Shown here: positions 8,422-17,149 of the stretch, piece after piece
Numbering within the stretch: the first letter of the stretch is position 1
Layout of the letters: every line of letters begins with the position of its first letter
Source of the DNA: JADHOX01 sp038120515
GTDB taxonomy: Bacteria; Pseudomonadota; Alphaproteobacteria; Rickettsiales; JABIRX01
Assembly: GCA_038120515.1 (NCBI GenBank)
Contig: JAYOLW010000006.1
Coordinates: 1-64,000, forward strand
Reading direction: 5' to 3'
DNA: 64,000 bases
Notes under the pieces: model-generated
The model's database searches: none
What the model saw: only the letters and a program-made list of their open reading frames with translations
Told to the model about the DNA's origin: nothing
Program-made: the position numbers and the translations under genes

Positions 8422-11400
8422 ATGTTAAAAATAATTAATTTTTCTATTCAGCACAGAGTTATCATTATGGTGTCTGTAATTTGTTTAATGGCACTTGGAA
8501 TTTATAATTTCCAAAAACTACCAATTGATGCTGTTCCTGATATTACCAATGTTCAGGTGCAAATTAATACTGAAGCAAAAGGATATTCTCCTTTGGAAGT
8601 TGAACAAAGAATTACCTTTCCTATTGAAACAGCATTATCTGGTATCCCAAAAATGGATCATACTAGGTCATTATCTCGCTACGGGCTGTCTCAAATTACT
8701 GTCATATTTGAAGATGGTACAGATATTTATTTTGCCAGACAGTTAATTGCTGAGAGATTACAACAAATTAAGAATATATTACCACAAAATATTGATCCTA
8801 TCATGGGGCCAATTAGTACAGGTTTAGGAGAAATATATTTTTATACTGTAGAAGCAGATAAGAACGCTAAAAAAGAGGATAGTTCTTCTTACAATTCAAT
8901 GGATTTACTCACTATTCAAGAATGGATAATAGTTCCTCAACTTAGGAATTTAAAAGGAATTGTTGAGATAAATACCATTGGTGGATATGAGAAGCAGTTT
9001 CACGTAAAGCCATATCCACAAAAACTGCTATCTTATAACATTACTATTAAAGACGTAATAAAAGCCTTGGAAGGTAATAATAACAATATAGGTGCAGGAT
9101 ATATTGAAAAAAATGGTGAACAATACCTAATTAGAGTGCCAGGACAAGTACATGATATTGATGATATTGGTCATATAATAGTATCAAAAAAGGATGATTT
9201 GGCTATCAGAATAAGGGACATAGCAGATGTAAATCTAGGCTCTCCTCTTAGAAGTGGGGCAGCAACTAAAGATGGCAAGGAAACCGTCCTCGGAACTGCT
9301 ATGATGCTTATGGGAGAAAATAGTCAAGAGATAGCAAAAAAGGTCGCAACAAAACTTCAAGAAATTAATAAGACTTTACCTGAAGGAGTAATTGCTAAGC
9401 CTGTATATGATCGTACCAATTTAGTGAATAAAGCAATTACAACAGTAGAAAAAAACCTTTTAGAAGGAGCTTTGCTAGTAATTGTGATTTTATTTGTGTT
9501 GCTAGGCAATATTCGTGCCGCCTTAATTACTGCTGCTGTTATTCCTATTTCCATGCTCATGACAATAACTGGAATGGTAAAAAATAATGTTTCAGGAAAT
9601 TTAATGAGTCTTGGAGCTTTAGATTTTGGTTTAATTGTTGATGGAGCAGTTATTATTATTGAAAATTGTATTCGCCGCTTTGGTATTGCTCAAAAAGAAT
9701 TAGGAAGGCTATTAAATAAAGAAGAAAGATTCAAACTTGCTTCTGAAGCAACGGCAGAGGTAATCAAGCCAAGTATATTTGGAGTTATTATTATTACAGT
9801 CGTCTATCTGCCTATCTTTTCTTTGACTGGAGTTGAAGGAAAAATGTTTCATCCAATGGCGTTTACTGTGGTATTTGCTTTAACTTCAGCACTTATTTTA
9901 TCCCTTACTTTTGTGCCTGCTAGTATTGCCTTGTTTTTAACTGGAAAAGTAGAGGAAAAAGAGAACAAATTCTTAATTAAAGTTAGAAACTGGTATGAAC
10001 CAATATTGCATTACAGTATAACGCGTCCCAAAGAAATAATAATTGGCTCTGTGGCATTAGTTATTATCAGCTTGTTTATTTTAAGCAGGTTAGGATCAGA
10101 GTTTGTTCCTTCTCTGGACGAAGGAGATATTGCGGTGCAAGTTTTAAGAGCACCTGGTACATCTCTATCTCAGTCGGTTGATATGCAAAAGGATGTAGAA
10201 AATTTACTGAAAGATTTTGCAGAAGTTGAAACTGTCATTTCAAGAATTGGTACAGCAGAAGTTGCAACGGATGCTATGCCACCAAATATTGCTGATACTT
10301 ACATACTACTTAAACCAAAAAAAGATTGGCCCAAACCAAGAAAGGACAAAGAAGAGCTGATTGAAAAAATGGAAATAGCCCTAGAAAAGCTACCTGGAAA
10401 TAATTACGAATTTTCTCAGCCAATAGAGCTAAGGTTTAATGAATTAATATCAGGAGTGAGAAGTGACTTGGCGGTTAAAATTTATGGTGATGATTTACAA
10501 CAACTTCTTAAATCCGCAACTGAAATATCTAATGTTATTCAAAAAATAAAAGGGGCTTCTGATGTTAAGGTGGAACAAATATCAGGACTTCCTGTTTTAA
10601 GTATAATGCCAGATAGAGAAGCTCTTGATCGTTTTGGATTAAATATTTCTGACGTTCAAGAAGTTATAGAAGTTGCTATGGGCGGTAAAGAGGCAGGTCA
10701 GCTTTTTAAAGGAGATCAGAGATTTGATATTGTGGTAAGATTGCCAGAAGATTTACGCAGTGATATTAAAACCCTAGAAAGATTACCAATACCACTTAAT
10801 ACTAAAAAACATCCAAATTATGTTCCTCTTAGAGAGGTTGCCAATATAAAAGTAATTTACGGCCCAAATCAAATTAGCCGTGAAAATGCAAAGCGAAGAA
10901 TTGTTGTAACCAGCAATGTTAGAAATCGTGATTTAGGAAGTTTTGTAAGTGAAGTTCAGGACGAGCTATCTGAACAAGTAAAATTACCTACAGGATATTG
11001 GCTAGAATTTGGTGGGACTTTTGAGCAACTAATATCTGCAAAGTCTAGGTTGATGATTGTTGTGCCAGTTGCTCTTTTGTTGATATTTTCTTTGTTATTC
11101 ATGGCATTTAATTCAGCAAGAGTATCTTTGCTTATTTTTACAGGAGTTCCTCTTGCTTTAACTGGAGGAATATTATCTCTAGCAATAAGGGGAATTCCAT
11201 TTTCAATATCTGCTGGAGTTGGCTTTATTGCTTTATCTGGAGTCGCCGTATTAAATGGAATGGTAATGGTTTCTTTTATTCGTAATTTGGAAGATAAAGG
11301 AATGAAGCTAGAGGAAGCTATTATAAAAGGGGCATTAACTAGATTAAGACCAATTTTAATGACAGCTTTAGTTGCGAGTCTTGGATTTGTACCAATGGCT

Positions 11401-11556
11401 TTAAATACAGGCACTGGTGCAGAAGTGCAAAGGCCACTTGCAACTGTAGTGATTGGAGGAATTATTTCTTCAACAATTTTAACTTTAGTGGTTCTGCCAA
11501 CGTTATATAGATTTTTTCATATTAAAAAATTTAAGAAGGAAAATTATGCAAAATAA
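8422..11556 (+). CDS. czcA: HME-family RND heavy-metal efflux pump (CzcA-like)
   Basis: The 1044-aa inner-membrane protein is a proton-driven heavy-metal exporter of normal family length, with twelve expected membrane segments and two large periplasmic loops. The fourth membrane segment carries ALDFGLIVDGAVIIIEN. The DFG...VDGA...EN pattern is that of the divalent-cation (Co/Zn/Cd/Ni) HME subgroup and differs from the copper/silver CusA type. The N-terminal PIDAVPDITNVQVQI and the GLGEIYFY element are also typical. It lies 18 bases after the adaptor gene and overlaps the next gene by 11 bases. The exact metal is uncertain, since MerP/MerT-like genes follow in the same operon. Confidence 0.92.
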   Translation: MLKIINFSIQHRVIIMVSVICLMALGIYNFQKLPIDAVPDITNVQVQINTEAKGYSPLEVEQRITFPIETALSGIPKMDHTRSLSRYGLSQITVIFEDGTDIYFARQLIAERLQQIKNILPQNIDPIMGPISTGLGEIYFYTVEADKNAKKEDSSSYNSMDLLTIQEWIIVPQLRNLKGIVEINTIGGYEKQFHVKPYPQKLLSYNITIKDVIKALEGNNNNIGAGYIEKNGEQYLIRVPGQVHDIDDIGHIIVSKKDDLAIRIRDIADVNLGSPLRSGAATKDGKETVLGTAMMLMGENSQEIAKKVATKLQEINKTLPEGVIAKPVYDRTNLVNKAITTVEKNLLEGALLVIVILFVLLGNIRAALITAAVIPISMLMTITGMVKNNVSGNLMSLGALDFGLIVDGAVIIIENCIRRFGIAQKELGRLLNKEERFKLASEATAEVIKPSIFGVIIITVVYLPIFSLTGVEGKMFHPMAFTVVFALTSALILSLTFVPASIALFLTGKVEEKENKFLIKVRNWYEPILHYSITRPKEIIIGSVALVIISLFILSRLGSEFVPSLDEGDIAVQVLRAPGTSLSQSVDMQKDVENLLKDFAEVETVISRIGTAEVATDAMPPNIADTYILLKPKKDWPKPRKDKEELIEKMEIALEKLPGNNYEFSQPIELRFNELISGVRSDLAVKIYGDDLQQLLKSATEISNVIQKIKGASDVKVEQISGLPVLSIMPDREALDRFGLNISDVQEVIEVAMGGKEAGQLFKGDQRFDIVVRLPEDLRSDIKTLERLPIPLNTKKHPNYVPLREVANIKVIYGPNQISRENAKRRIVVTSNVRNRDLGSFVSEVQDELSEQVKLPTGYWLEFGGTFEQLISAKSRLMIVVPVALLLIFSLLFMAFNSARVSLLIFTGVPLALTGGILSLAIRGIPFSISAGVGFIALSGVAVLNGMVMVSFIRNLEDKGMKLEEAIIKGALTRLRPILMTALVASLGFVPMALNTGTGAEVQRPLATVVIGGIISSTILTLVVLPTLYRFFHIKKFKKENYAK

Positions 11557-12220
11557 TTATGAAGTCATGATTAGAATATTAAAGATCGCATATATTTTTA
11601 TTACCTATTGCTTTGTAGCCTTCAATGCTAATGCCAGGCCAGTTTCGTATCCTAGTGGGATTACAGCAATGCAAATGAATGATGCAAATATGAATGCTCT
11701 ACATTTACATTATTCTCCAACAGCAAAATATTCAATTGGGTATAAAGGAGAATATTGGAAAGAGGATAAATGGCAGTTTCATGGTCTTCAATATAATCAC
11801 TTGATTAATAGATGGAATAAGAAGGCTAGTCAGGCAAATCTATATTTAAAAAGTGCTGTTGGTATTGCTCATAGTGATGAAGATTCATTTTCAAACAAGC
11901 AAGAAGAAGCAGGATTTATTGGAATTGCAACTGATTGGGAGGATCGTAGATTTTTTACTAGTTATGAGAATCGTTACACTTATGCAGGTGATATAAATAA
12001 ATCTTTCATGCAAAAAGCAAGAATTGGAATAGCTCCATATATTGGCGATTATGGAGACTTGCATACATGGTTAATGCTCGAAACTGAGCATAACCCTACA
12101 AATGAGGGAGAGGAGTTAAATATTACTCCAATGGTTAGAGTATTTAAAGATGTATATCTATTTGAAGCTGGAATGAGCTTTGATGGCGATATTCTTTTTA
12201 ATACTGTAATTAGATTTTAA
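11546..12220 (+). CDS. Putative outer-membrane protein of the metal operon
   Basis: This 224-aa protein has an N-terminal signal-like hydrophobic segment (ILKIAYIFITYCFVAFNANA) and then alternating, aromatic-rich beta-strand-like stretches. It ends in VIRF, with the terminal Phe typical of outer-membrane beta-barrels. The ATG at 11546 has a strong AGAAGGA ribosome site 5 bases upstream, so this start is favoured over the second Met at 11567. It overlaps the pump gene by 11 bases. I do not recognise the family by name. A role in metal uptake or in envelope support of the pump is only inference. Confidence 0.7.
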   Translation: MQNNYEVMIRILKIAYIFITYCFVAFNANARPVSYPSGITAMQMNDANMNALHLHYSPTAKYSIGYKGEYWKEDKWQFHGLQYNHLINRWNKKASQANLYLKSAVGIAHSDEDSFSNKQEEAGFIGIATDWEDRRFFTSYENRYTYAGDINKSFMQKARIGIAPYIGDYGDLHTWLMLETEHNPTNEGEELNITPMVRVFKDVYLFEAGMSFDGDILFNTVIRF

Positions 12221-12243
12221 TAATAATTTAAATTGAGGTTCTT

Positions 12244-12621
12244 ATGAAACATTTTATTTATTTTCTAACTTTGTCATTTTTATTAACTAACCCTGCTTTT
12301 GCAGCGCATGGTAAGAATCATAATCATTCGAAAGATATGGACGCTCCTGTGTTATCAAATGCAAAAAAGGTAGCGAACGCCGATTGTAAGAACAAAGTTA
12401 ACATTGATGTTAATGGCTTAGTCTGTGATTTCTGTGCTAGAGCTGTTGAAAAAGTATTTAGCAAAAGAAAAGAAGTTTTAGCAATAGATGTTGATTTAGA
12501 TAATGGAAAAATTGTTATTGCTATGAAAAATGGTAAATCAATTGATGATGCTACATTAACAAAATTAATTACTGATTCTGGTTATGATGTAGTTAAAGTT
12601 AATAAGGGATGCGATGAGTAA
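12244..12621 (+). CDS. Periplasmic HMA-domain metal-binding protein (MerP-like)
   Basis: This 125-aa protein has a signal peptide ending near AFA, a His-containing segment (HGKNHNHSKD), and a heavy-metal-associated domain. The usual GMTCxxC metal motif appears as GLVCDFC. The fold elements after it (VEKVFSKRKEVLAIDVDLDNGK and SGYDVVKV) fit the ferredoxin-like HMA domain. Exported single HMA domains next to a small MerT-type membrane protein act as metal carriers in mercury uptake. The stop overlaps the following membrane gene by 8 bases, supporting a joint function. Confidence 0.8.
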   Translation: MKHFIYFLTLSFLLTNPAFAAHGKNHNHSKDMDAPVLSNAKKVANADCKNKVNIDVNGLVCDFCARAVEKVFSKRKEVLAIDVDLDNGKIVIAMKNGKSIDDATLTKLITDSGYDVVKVNKGCDE

Positions 12622-12985
12622 AAAATTGGTTTTACCAACCCTTAGCTTATTCACTTCTGTTTCAACTTTATTATGCTGCGCTCTACCAGCTTTGTTAGTT
12701 ACAATTGGTGCAGGAGCAACACTTGCTTCAATTGTAAGCGTATCACCTTGGTTGGTGGCTCTTTCTAAATATAAAACCTATACCTTTGGATTTTCTGCTT
12801 TCATGCTTATTGTTGCGGGTATTATGAGGCACAAGAGCAAGGCTAGCTTTTGCCCTGCTGATCCTGAGCAGGCTAAAGCATGTAAAAATTTAAAAATAGT
12901 AAGTGATATAATTTATTTTGGGTCAGTAGCTATATTTTTAATTGGGTTCTTCTTCGCTTTTGTTGCAGTGCATATCTTTTATTAA
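12614..12985 (+). CDS. MerT/MerC-like small inner-membrane metal transporter
   Basis: This 123-aa protein has three to four hydrophobic segments. The first carries a vicinal Cys pair (STLLCCALPALLVTIGAGATLAS), the metal-relay signature of MerT. A cytoplasmic-side loop has two further Cys residues (SFCPADPEQAKACKN). MerT takes Hg2+ from MerP and passes it inside to MerA. No merA or merR is in this window, so the metal handled may not be mercury, or reduction may be encoded elsewhere. It is the last gene of the operon. The call as a MerT-type fold is good; the substrate is open. Confidence 0.72.
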   Translation: MSKKLVLPTLSLFTSVSTLLCCALPALLVTIGAGATLASIVSVSPWLVALSKYKTYTFGFSAFMLIVAGIMRHKSKASFCPADPEQAKACKNLKIVSDIIYFGSVAIFLIGFFFAFVAVHIFY

Positions 12986-13145
12986 CTTGTGCATAGAGAA
13001 ATATAATAGAAAGACGGACTTATGAAGTTAACTCCTGACCAAAAGAAAATAGCTGACTTGCTTGATAATTTATGGCTTTAGAACTAAATATTAATGCATA
13101 ATATCTTCTTGTTAGGAGTTAGAGATATTTTGTATTAAAAATGTA

Positions 13146-14975
13146 ATGAATAAGAAAGGCCAACCACAATATTTTTCAGATTGTTTTAATGTAGATAAAG
13201 CTTTGCTTAAGGAGTTGGGAGTTTTTAACCCTATTCTTAATTTTGATACCAAAGTTTTTGTTGAGCCACTATTATTAAAGAAAAGTTCTAATGATATTAT
13301 TCAAGGGGCATCAAAGGTTTTTGATAAATTCTTCATTGATTTGCTTACTTTATTGAAAATTTCTAAACAAGAAGATGACAAGCCTTGGAGGCAAGCTAAA
13401 AGAATCGTTCACTTTCCAGAATATAAATATACTTGTATAGGGTATGGTGCTGACTCAATTGATGGAAGCGGTTCAGGAGCAGAGTTAAATGATAAAATTT
13501 TACAAAGTGCCAAAGAAATAGTGGATTTTGCTAAAGATGATCCAAGTATTTTCCTAATTTTACCATTATTAGAAGAAGGAGTTGGAGCGGATATCATAAG
13601 TGATATGACTCAAAATATAATAGATCAAAATATTTGTGAGTTTACTGTTTCTACAATGCAGAAATTGGAGCTTAAAGGTAATATTTTCCATAAAGCTCGT
13701 AATAAGGCTGTATATAGCTTACTTAAGAATCCTTTTAGTAAATGCCCTATAAAATTATTACCAAGTGACATACTTTCTAATCTTCCTGTAGCAGATAGCT
13801 TTGAAGAATGGTTAGAAAAAGTATCAGATACTAATAGTGATTTGAGAGATTCGATAAATAAACATATAGGAGATAGTTGGTTAGATGAAACCAAAACAAA
13901 GAGAAAAGAAACTTTACTGGATTTACTTAAAACAGATAAGAGTTTTTTTATGGAGGTTTTAGAGGCATTAAAGAATCATGACTTTCAACATTATGATATA
14001 GAAGAAGATTGGCAAGGGCTGCATAGGTGGCTTAAAGATAGTGAGAAATTTATTAAATTAAGGCCATCTAACAAGGTTGGGTTTTTAAACGATAATTTAG
14101 ATGAGTTGTTTTTAGCTGTTGGTGAGATTATAGAGCATTTTAGGTGCTCTATAGAAAATGAAGAGTTGTGGAGAATATTTTGGACAGAGCAGCATTCTGA
14201 GCTAACACATGTAAAAGAATTCTATTCTCAGATGCTTTTTTACATGGTTGCTAATAGTTGGGTTAGTTCAAAAGATAATAACCTCACTTTAGCCCGATCT
14301 TTTGATAAAAAAGCAAAGATTCTAGAATTTAAGTTTTCTGTTCTAGGTAAATATAGCGTGAATATTCAAGTAAAGCATTCAAATAACTATAATGGTCTAA
14401 GAAAAGGTTATGAGAAAAAAACAGATCAAAATATTAGCCGATTGAGAGAAAAAGATTATTACCTAGTGATGAATTTTGATGATAGTGAAAGTAAGCAACT
14501 TAAGGAGATAAAAAAAGCAGAAAAAGAGGGATTTAAAATTGTAGAAATTAATGTTTCTAACCAAGAAAATATTAATCAACCTTTTGACTATAAGGTGGTT
14601 GATTTCGAATTTAATAATACATTTGTTGAGTTTGAGAAATCATCACGCAATCCATACAAGAAAGGTGGGGATAAAAGGCATGAATTAACTAATAATATCA
14701 AAGCTAGTATTATTAAGCCGATGTTTGATAACCATGGTTTAATCAAAAGCACGAGTATTCAACAAAGAGCAAATAAGATTATAGAGTTAATATTGGGAGC
14801 TTTTAATGATGAAGAAAATAAAGATCAACTGTCTGATTTTGCTAAAAAATATGATATTGATTATCAAGTCTTAAATGATTCAAAAAGTTATTTCTTAGCC
14901 GAAGATAAAAGCAGAACTGTCTATGAGTGGTGCTTATCATTGAATAAAGAAACAAATATACGCTCAGCTAGCTAA
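13146..14975 (+). CDS. Unrecognised 609-aa protein with possible PD-(D/E)XK core
   Basis: I do not recognise this protein as a named family. It is cytoplasmic, with no signal peptide or membrane segment. About residues 356-470 hold a nuclease-like pattern: an amphipathic helix (EFYSQMLFYMVANSW), a strand with acidic residue (KAKILEFKFSVL), then a strand ending in VNIQVKH, where Q-x-K could stand for the E-x-K of PD-(D/E)XK enzymes. After that comes LRKGYEKK and a hydrophobic strand (DYYLVMNFDD). The N-terminal 350 residues are mostly helical and unknown. It stands alone between the metal operon and the integration module, which would suit a single-gene defence or restriction factor. That role is inference. 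Confidence 0.6.
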   Translation: MNKKGQPQYFSDCFNVDKALLKELGVFNPILNFDTKVFVEPLLLKKSSNDIIQGASKVFDKFFIDLLTLLKISKQEDDKPWRQAKRIVHFPEYKYTCIGYGADSIDGSGSGAELNDKILQSAKEIVDFAKDDPSIFLILPLLEEGVGADIISDMTQNIIDQNICEFTVSTMQKLELKGNIFHKARNKAVYSLLKNPFSKCPIKLLPSDILSNLPVADSFEEWLEKVSDTNSDLRDSINKHIGDSWLDETKTKRKETLLDLLKTDKSFFMEVLEALKNHDFQHYDIEEDWQGLHRWLKDSEKFIKLRPSNKVGFLNDNLDELFLAVGEIIEHFRCSIENEELWRIFWTEQHSELTHVKEFYSQMLFYMVANSWVSSKDNNLTLARSFDKKAKILEFKFSVLGKYSVNIQVKHSNNYNGLRKGYEKKTDQNISRLREKDYYLVMNFDDSESKQLKEIKKAEKEGFKIVEINVSNQENINQPFDYKVVDFEFNNTFVEFEKSSRNPYKKGGDKRHELTNNIKASIIKPMFDNHGLIKSTSIQQRANKIIELILGAFNDEENKDQLSDFAKKYDIDYQVLNDSKSYFLAEDKSRTVYEWCLSLNKETNIRSAS

Positions 14976-15032
14976 CCGAATCTTTCTGCTAGCTCAGATC
15001 TCCATTTCCTCAAACACTACTAATATCCTCTA

Positions 15033-15056
15033 AAGCATAAATTAATTTTTATGCTT
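15033..15056. promoter_or_regulatory. 24-bp perfect palindromic element at start codon
   Basis: The arms AAGCATAAA and TTTATGCTT (9 bp, loop TTAATT) are perfectly complementary and end one base before the ATG of the next gene. It could be an operator, a terminator for the 609-aa gene without a proper T-run, or an RNA hairpin that hides the start codon. Confidence 0.55.
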
Positions 15057-15057
15057 A

Positions 15058-15270
15058 ATGTCGAATTTAACAGACTCAATCAAAGAACTATACCCAAATG
15101 AGTTATCTCAGTATGAAGCTGAGAGAGCTAAGGAGAATGTGCTTGAGTTTTTTCAAATACTCAAAGCAGTTGATGAGAGGCATGAGCATAAGATTAGTGA
15201 AAATCAGAATGTAACTAAAATGGTAACTAAGTCTTATGAAAATCACAGAAGTTCAAATAGAGCTGATTAA
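15058..15270 (+). CDS. Small hypothetical protein of the integration module
   Basis: This 70-aa polar, charged protein (rich in Glu, Lys, Asn) is predicted to be mostly helical, around ELYPNELSQYEAERAKENVLEFFQILKAVDER. It has no recognised domain. Its 3' end overlaps the SpoVG-like gene by 35 bases, and no Shine-Dalgarno is visible because the upstream sequence is the palindrome. The overlap and shared direction suggest it opens a co-transcribed run of four genes up to the tyrosine recombinase. Confidence 0.55.
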   Translation: MSNLTDSIKELYPNELSQYEAERAKENVLEFFQILKAVDERHEHKISENQNVTKMVTKSYENHRSSNRAD

Positions 15271-15511
15271 GCCAAAAGATGGTTTAATTGGTTTTGCTAG
15301 TATTATTGCAGATGGTAATTTTTACCTTTCCAGCATTGCTATTCATCAAAAACTTAATGTTAGCGGTTATCGTTTAACTTATCCAAATAAAGGTAAATTT
15401 ACGCTATTTCATCCAATTAATAGGGAGACAAGTTTTGCTATAGAAAAAGCGGTATTTCAAAAATTAAAAGAAGTAATGAATAAAGTGAAGAGAGATGTTC
15501 AAATATTATAA
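15236..15511 (+). CDS. SpoVG-family protein
   Basis: This 91-aa protein matches the SpoVG family pattern: an N-terminal KITEVQIELIKPKDGLIGFASIIADGNFYLSSIAIHQKL in place of the classical KVTDVRIR...ASITFDDEFVVHDIRV, then a central YRLTYPNKGKFTLFHPIN and a helix ending FQKLKEVM. SpoVG proteins bind DNA or RNA and act as regulators in Gram-positive bacteria and spirochaetes. In alphaproteobacteria they often occur in mobile elements and plasmids. It overlaps its neighbours on both sides. Its role is likely control of element genes. Confidence 0.78.
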   Translation: MKITEVQIELIKPKDGLIGFASIIADGNFYLSSIAIHQKLNVSGYRLTYPNKGKFTLFHPINRETSFAIEKAVFQKLKEVMNKVKRDVQIL

Positions 15512-16082
15512 TTCCAATTTAGTCACAAAGAATCGTTCTTATACCATAGAACAGCTATGCTCAATATATCAAGATAAGAAATTACACCCTCAAACAATTA
15601 GAGATTGGGTAAAATGTGAGGGGCTTGCTGTTATATCCAACAGACCAATAATAATTCATGGGGCAGTATTTAAAGACTTCCTAAAGAAGAGAAATGATAA
15701 TCATAGGAAACCTTTATCTTTTGAAAAATTTAAATGTTTAACCTGCAAGACTCACTTTGTACCAGAAGATAAAGAAATATCTCTTTATAACAATAAGAAC
15801 GGTAGTTTTGCTGCAAAAGGCAAATGTCCAGATTGCACAAGAATTAACAACAAATTTTATAAAAAAGAAGATGAACAAAAATTGCGATCTATCTTCTTTT
15901 TAAAAAAGCCTGATGTGATGACATTAGGTAATAGTTTATCTCCTTCCTCTAAGACTAATTTAAATGAGAATAAGAAATCTAATTTAGATGAGTCAAACAC
16001 CAAGATTCAAGGAGATAAACAAATAGTCTCCAAGACTAACTCTCATATTAACCAACTCCCATTATTTAAAGATTATGACTGA
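15495..16082 (+). CDS. Putative HTH and zinc-ribbon protein
   Basis: The 195-aa protein starts with an excisionase/MerR-like HTH (YTIEQLCSIYQDKKLHPQTIRDWVK, residues about 15-40). It continues with a zinc-ribbon-like part having CxxC pairs (KCLTCKTHF near residue 80 and GKCPDCTR near residue 112). The last third is Ser/Asn/Lys-rich and low-complexity. This suits a DNA-binding accessory factor such as a recombination directionality factor or regulator. The 3' end overlaps the tyrosine recombinase by 8 bases, which supports coupling to integration. I do not recognise a named family. Confidence 0.6.
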   Translation: MFKYYNSNLVTKNRSYTIEQLCSIYQDKKLHPQTIRDWVKCEGLAVISNRPIIIHGAVFKDFLKKRNDNHRKPLSFEKFKCLTCKTHFVPEDKEISLYNNKNGSFAAKGKCPDCTRINNKFYKKEDEQKLRSIFFLKKPDVMTLGNSLSPSSKTNLNENKKSNLDESNTKIQGDKQIVSKTNSHINQLPLFKDYD

Positions 16083-17115
16083 TATAAAATTAAACAAAGA
16101 TAACGAAATGATTAAGGTTCAATTCCTAAACATGCTAGAAAATGCTAAGGGAAGAGATCCTAAAACTGTACAAGCTTATGCAAATGCAATTCATGAATTT
16201 GAAATATTTACAAACTTTATCCAATTTAAAAGTTTTGAAATCAAGCATGCTATTGGCTTTAAGGAATATTTAACTAGTAAGAAGAATAAGATTACTGGTG
16301 AACCAATATCAAAATCATATCTACAGCACTACACTTCTCATGTAAGAGAATTTTTTGAGTGGTTAGAAAAACAAAGGGGATATAGAAAATATATTAAATA
16401 TGATGATGTTCAATATTTTACTATTAGCAGAAATGATAGAAATAAAGCTTTAGCTACTGGATATCAGGAAAGTCATGATGTAGGTGATATTTTATCAACA
16501 ATAAGATCAATGCCATATGATACAGAAATTGAGTTAAGGAATAGAGCTATGATTAGTTTATGTTTATTGACTACACCTAGAATCTCAGCATTACAAACAG
16601 CTCGTATAGGAAGTATCAAATATTTTAAATCTCAAGATGCTTGGGCTTTTGTACAAAACCCTAATTTAGTTGATACAAAATATTCAAGGCAGATAACAGC
16701 TTATTTTATTGGTAATTCACAAGATATTTATAAAAATATTTTGGATTGGGTGAGCTATTTAAAGGATATGGAATTTGGTGATAAAGACCCTTTGTTTCCC
16801 CAAATTATACCTACTTTTAATAAATATGGTGAACCTATGTTAGTCTTGGAGAGGGAATTCATTAAATCTCAAACCACTATAAGAAAGATTTTTGCTAACA
16901 GTTTTAATGATAATGACTTGCCTTATTACAAGCCACATTCATTTCGTCATTCAATTACAAGAAAAGCAATGGAACACGAAAAATCACCATTATTAATTTC
17001 TGCTTTAAATCAGAATATTGGCCATGCAATGGATGTTGGCACTATAATTGCTAGTTATGGGACGCGTCCAGAACATGAAAGAGCTGGTATATTAAAAGCC
17101 TTTAATCTTGAATAA
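16075..17115 (+). CDS. Tyrosine recombinase/integrase (phage integrase family)
   Basis: This 346-aa protein cuts and rejoins DNA through a tyrosine nucleophile. The N-terminal core-binding SAM-like domain covers about residues 8-115. The catalytic domain shows the first Arg in TTPRISALQTARI, H-x-x-R in PHSFRHSITRKAM, a later His in NIGHAMDVG, and a Tyr in IIASYGTRPEHE, consistent with an intact active site. It overlaps the HTH/zinc-ribbon gene and stops 34 bases before a serine recombinase. Having both recombinase types adjacent is uncommon, and which one moves the island is unclear. Its own attachment site was not identified. Confidence 0.88.
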   Translation: MTDIKLNKDNEMIKVQFLNMLENAKGRDPKTVQAYANAIHEFEIFTNFIQFKSFEIKHAIGFKEYLTSKKNKITGEPISKSYLQHYTSHVREFFEWLEKQRGYRKYIKYDDVQYFTISRNDRNKALATGYQESHDVGDILSTIRSMPYDTEIELRNRAMISLCLLTTPRISALQTARIGSIKYFKSQDAWAFVQNPNLVDTKYSRQITAYFIGNSQDIYKNILDWVSYLKDMEFGDKDPLFPQIIPTFNKYGEPMLVLEREFIKSQTTIRKIFANSFNDNDLPYYKPHSFRHSITRKAMEHEKSPLLISALNQNIGHAMDVGTIIASYGTRPEHERAGILKAFNLE

Positions 17116-17149
17116 ATTAATATAGATTTAATAAAAATGTAAGGAAGCT

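Noticed and set aside
10956..11414. 152-aa open frame on the minus strand inside the pump gene
   Set aside because: It is fully antisense to a well-supported membrane protein gene, has no recognisable domain, and reflects codon bias of the RND gene.
13022..13081. 19-codon frame starting ATGAAGTTAACT between the metal operon and the 609-aa gene
   Set aside because: It is too short, without similarity that I recognise; it may be a decayed gene fragment but cannot be supported.
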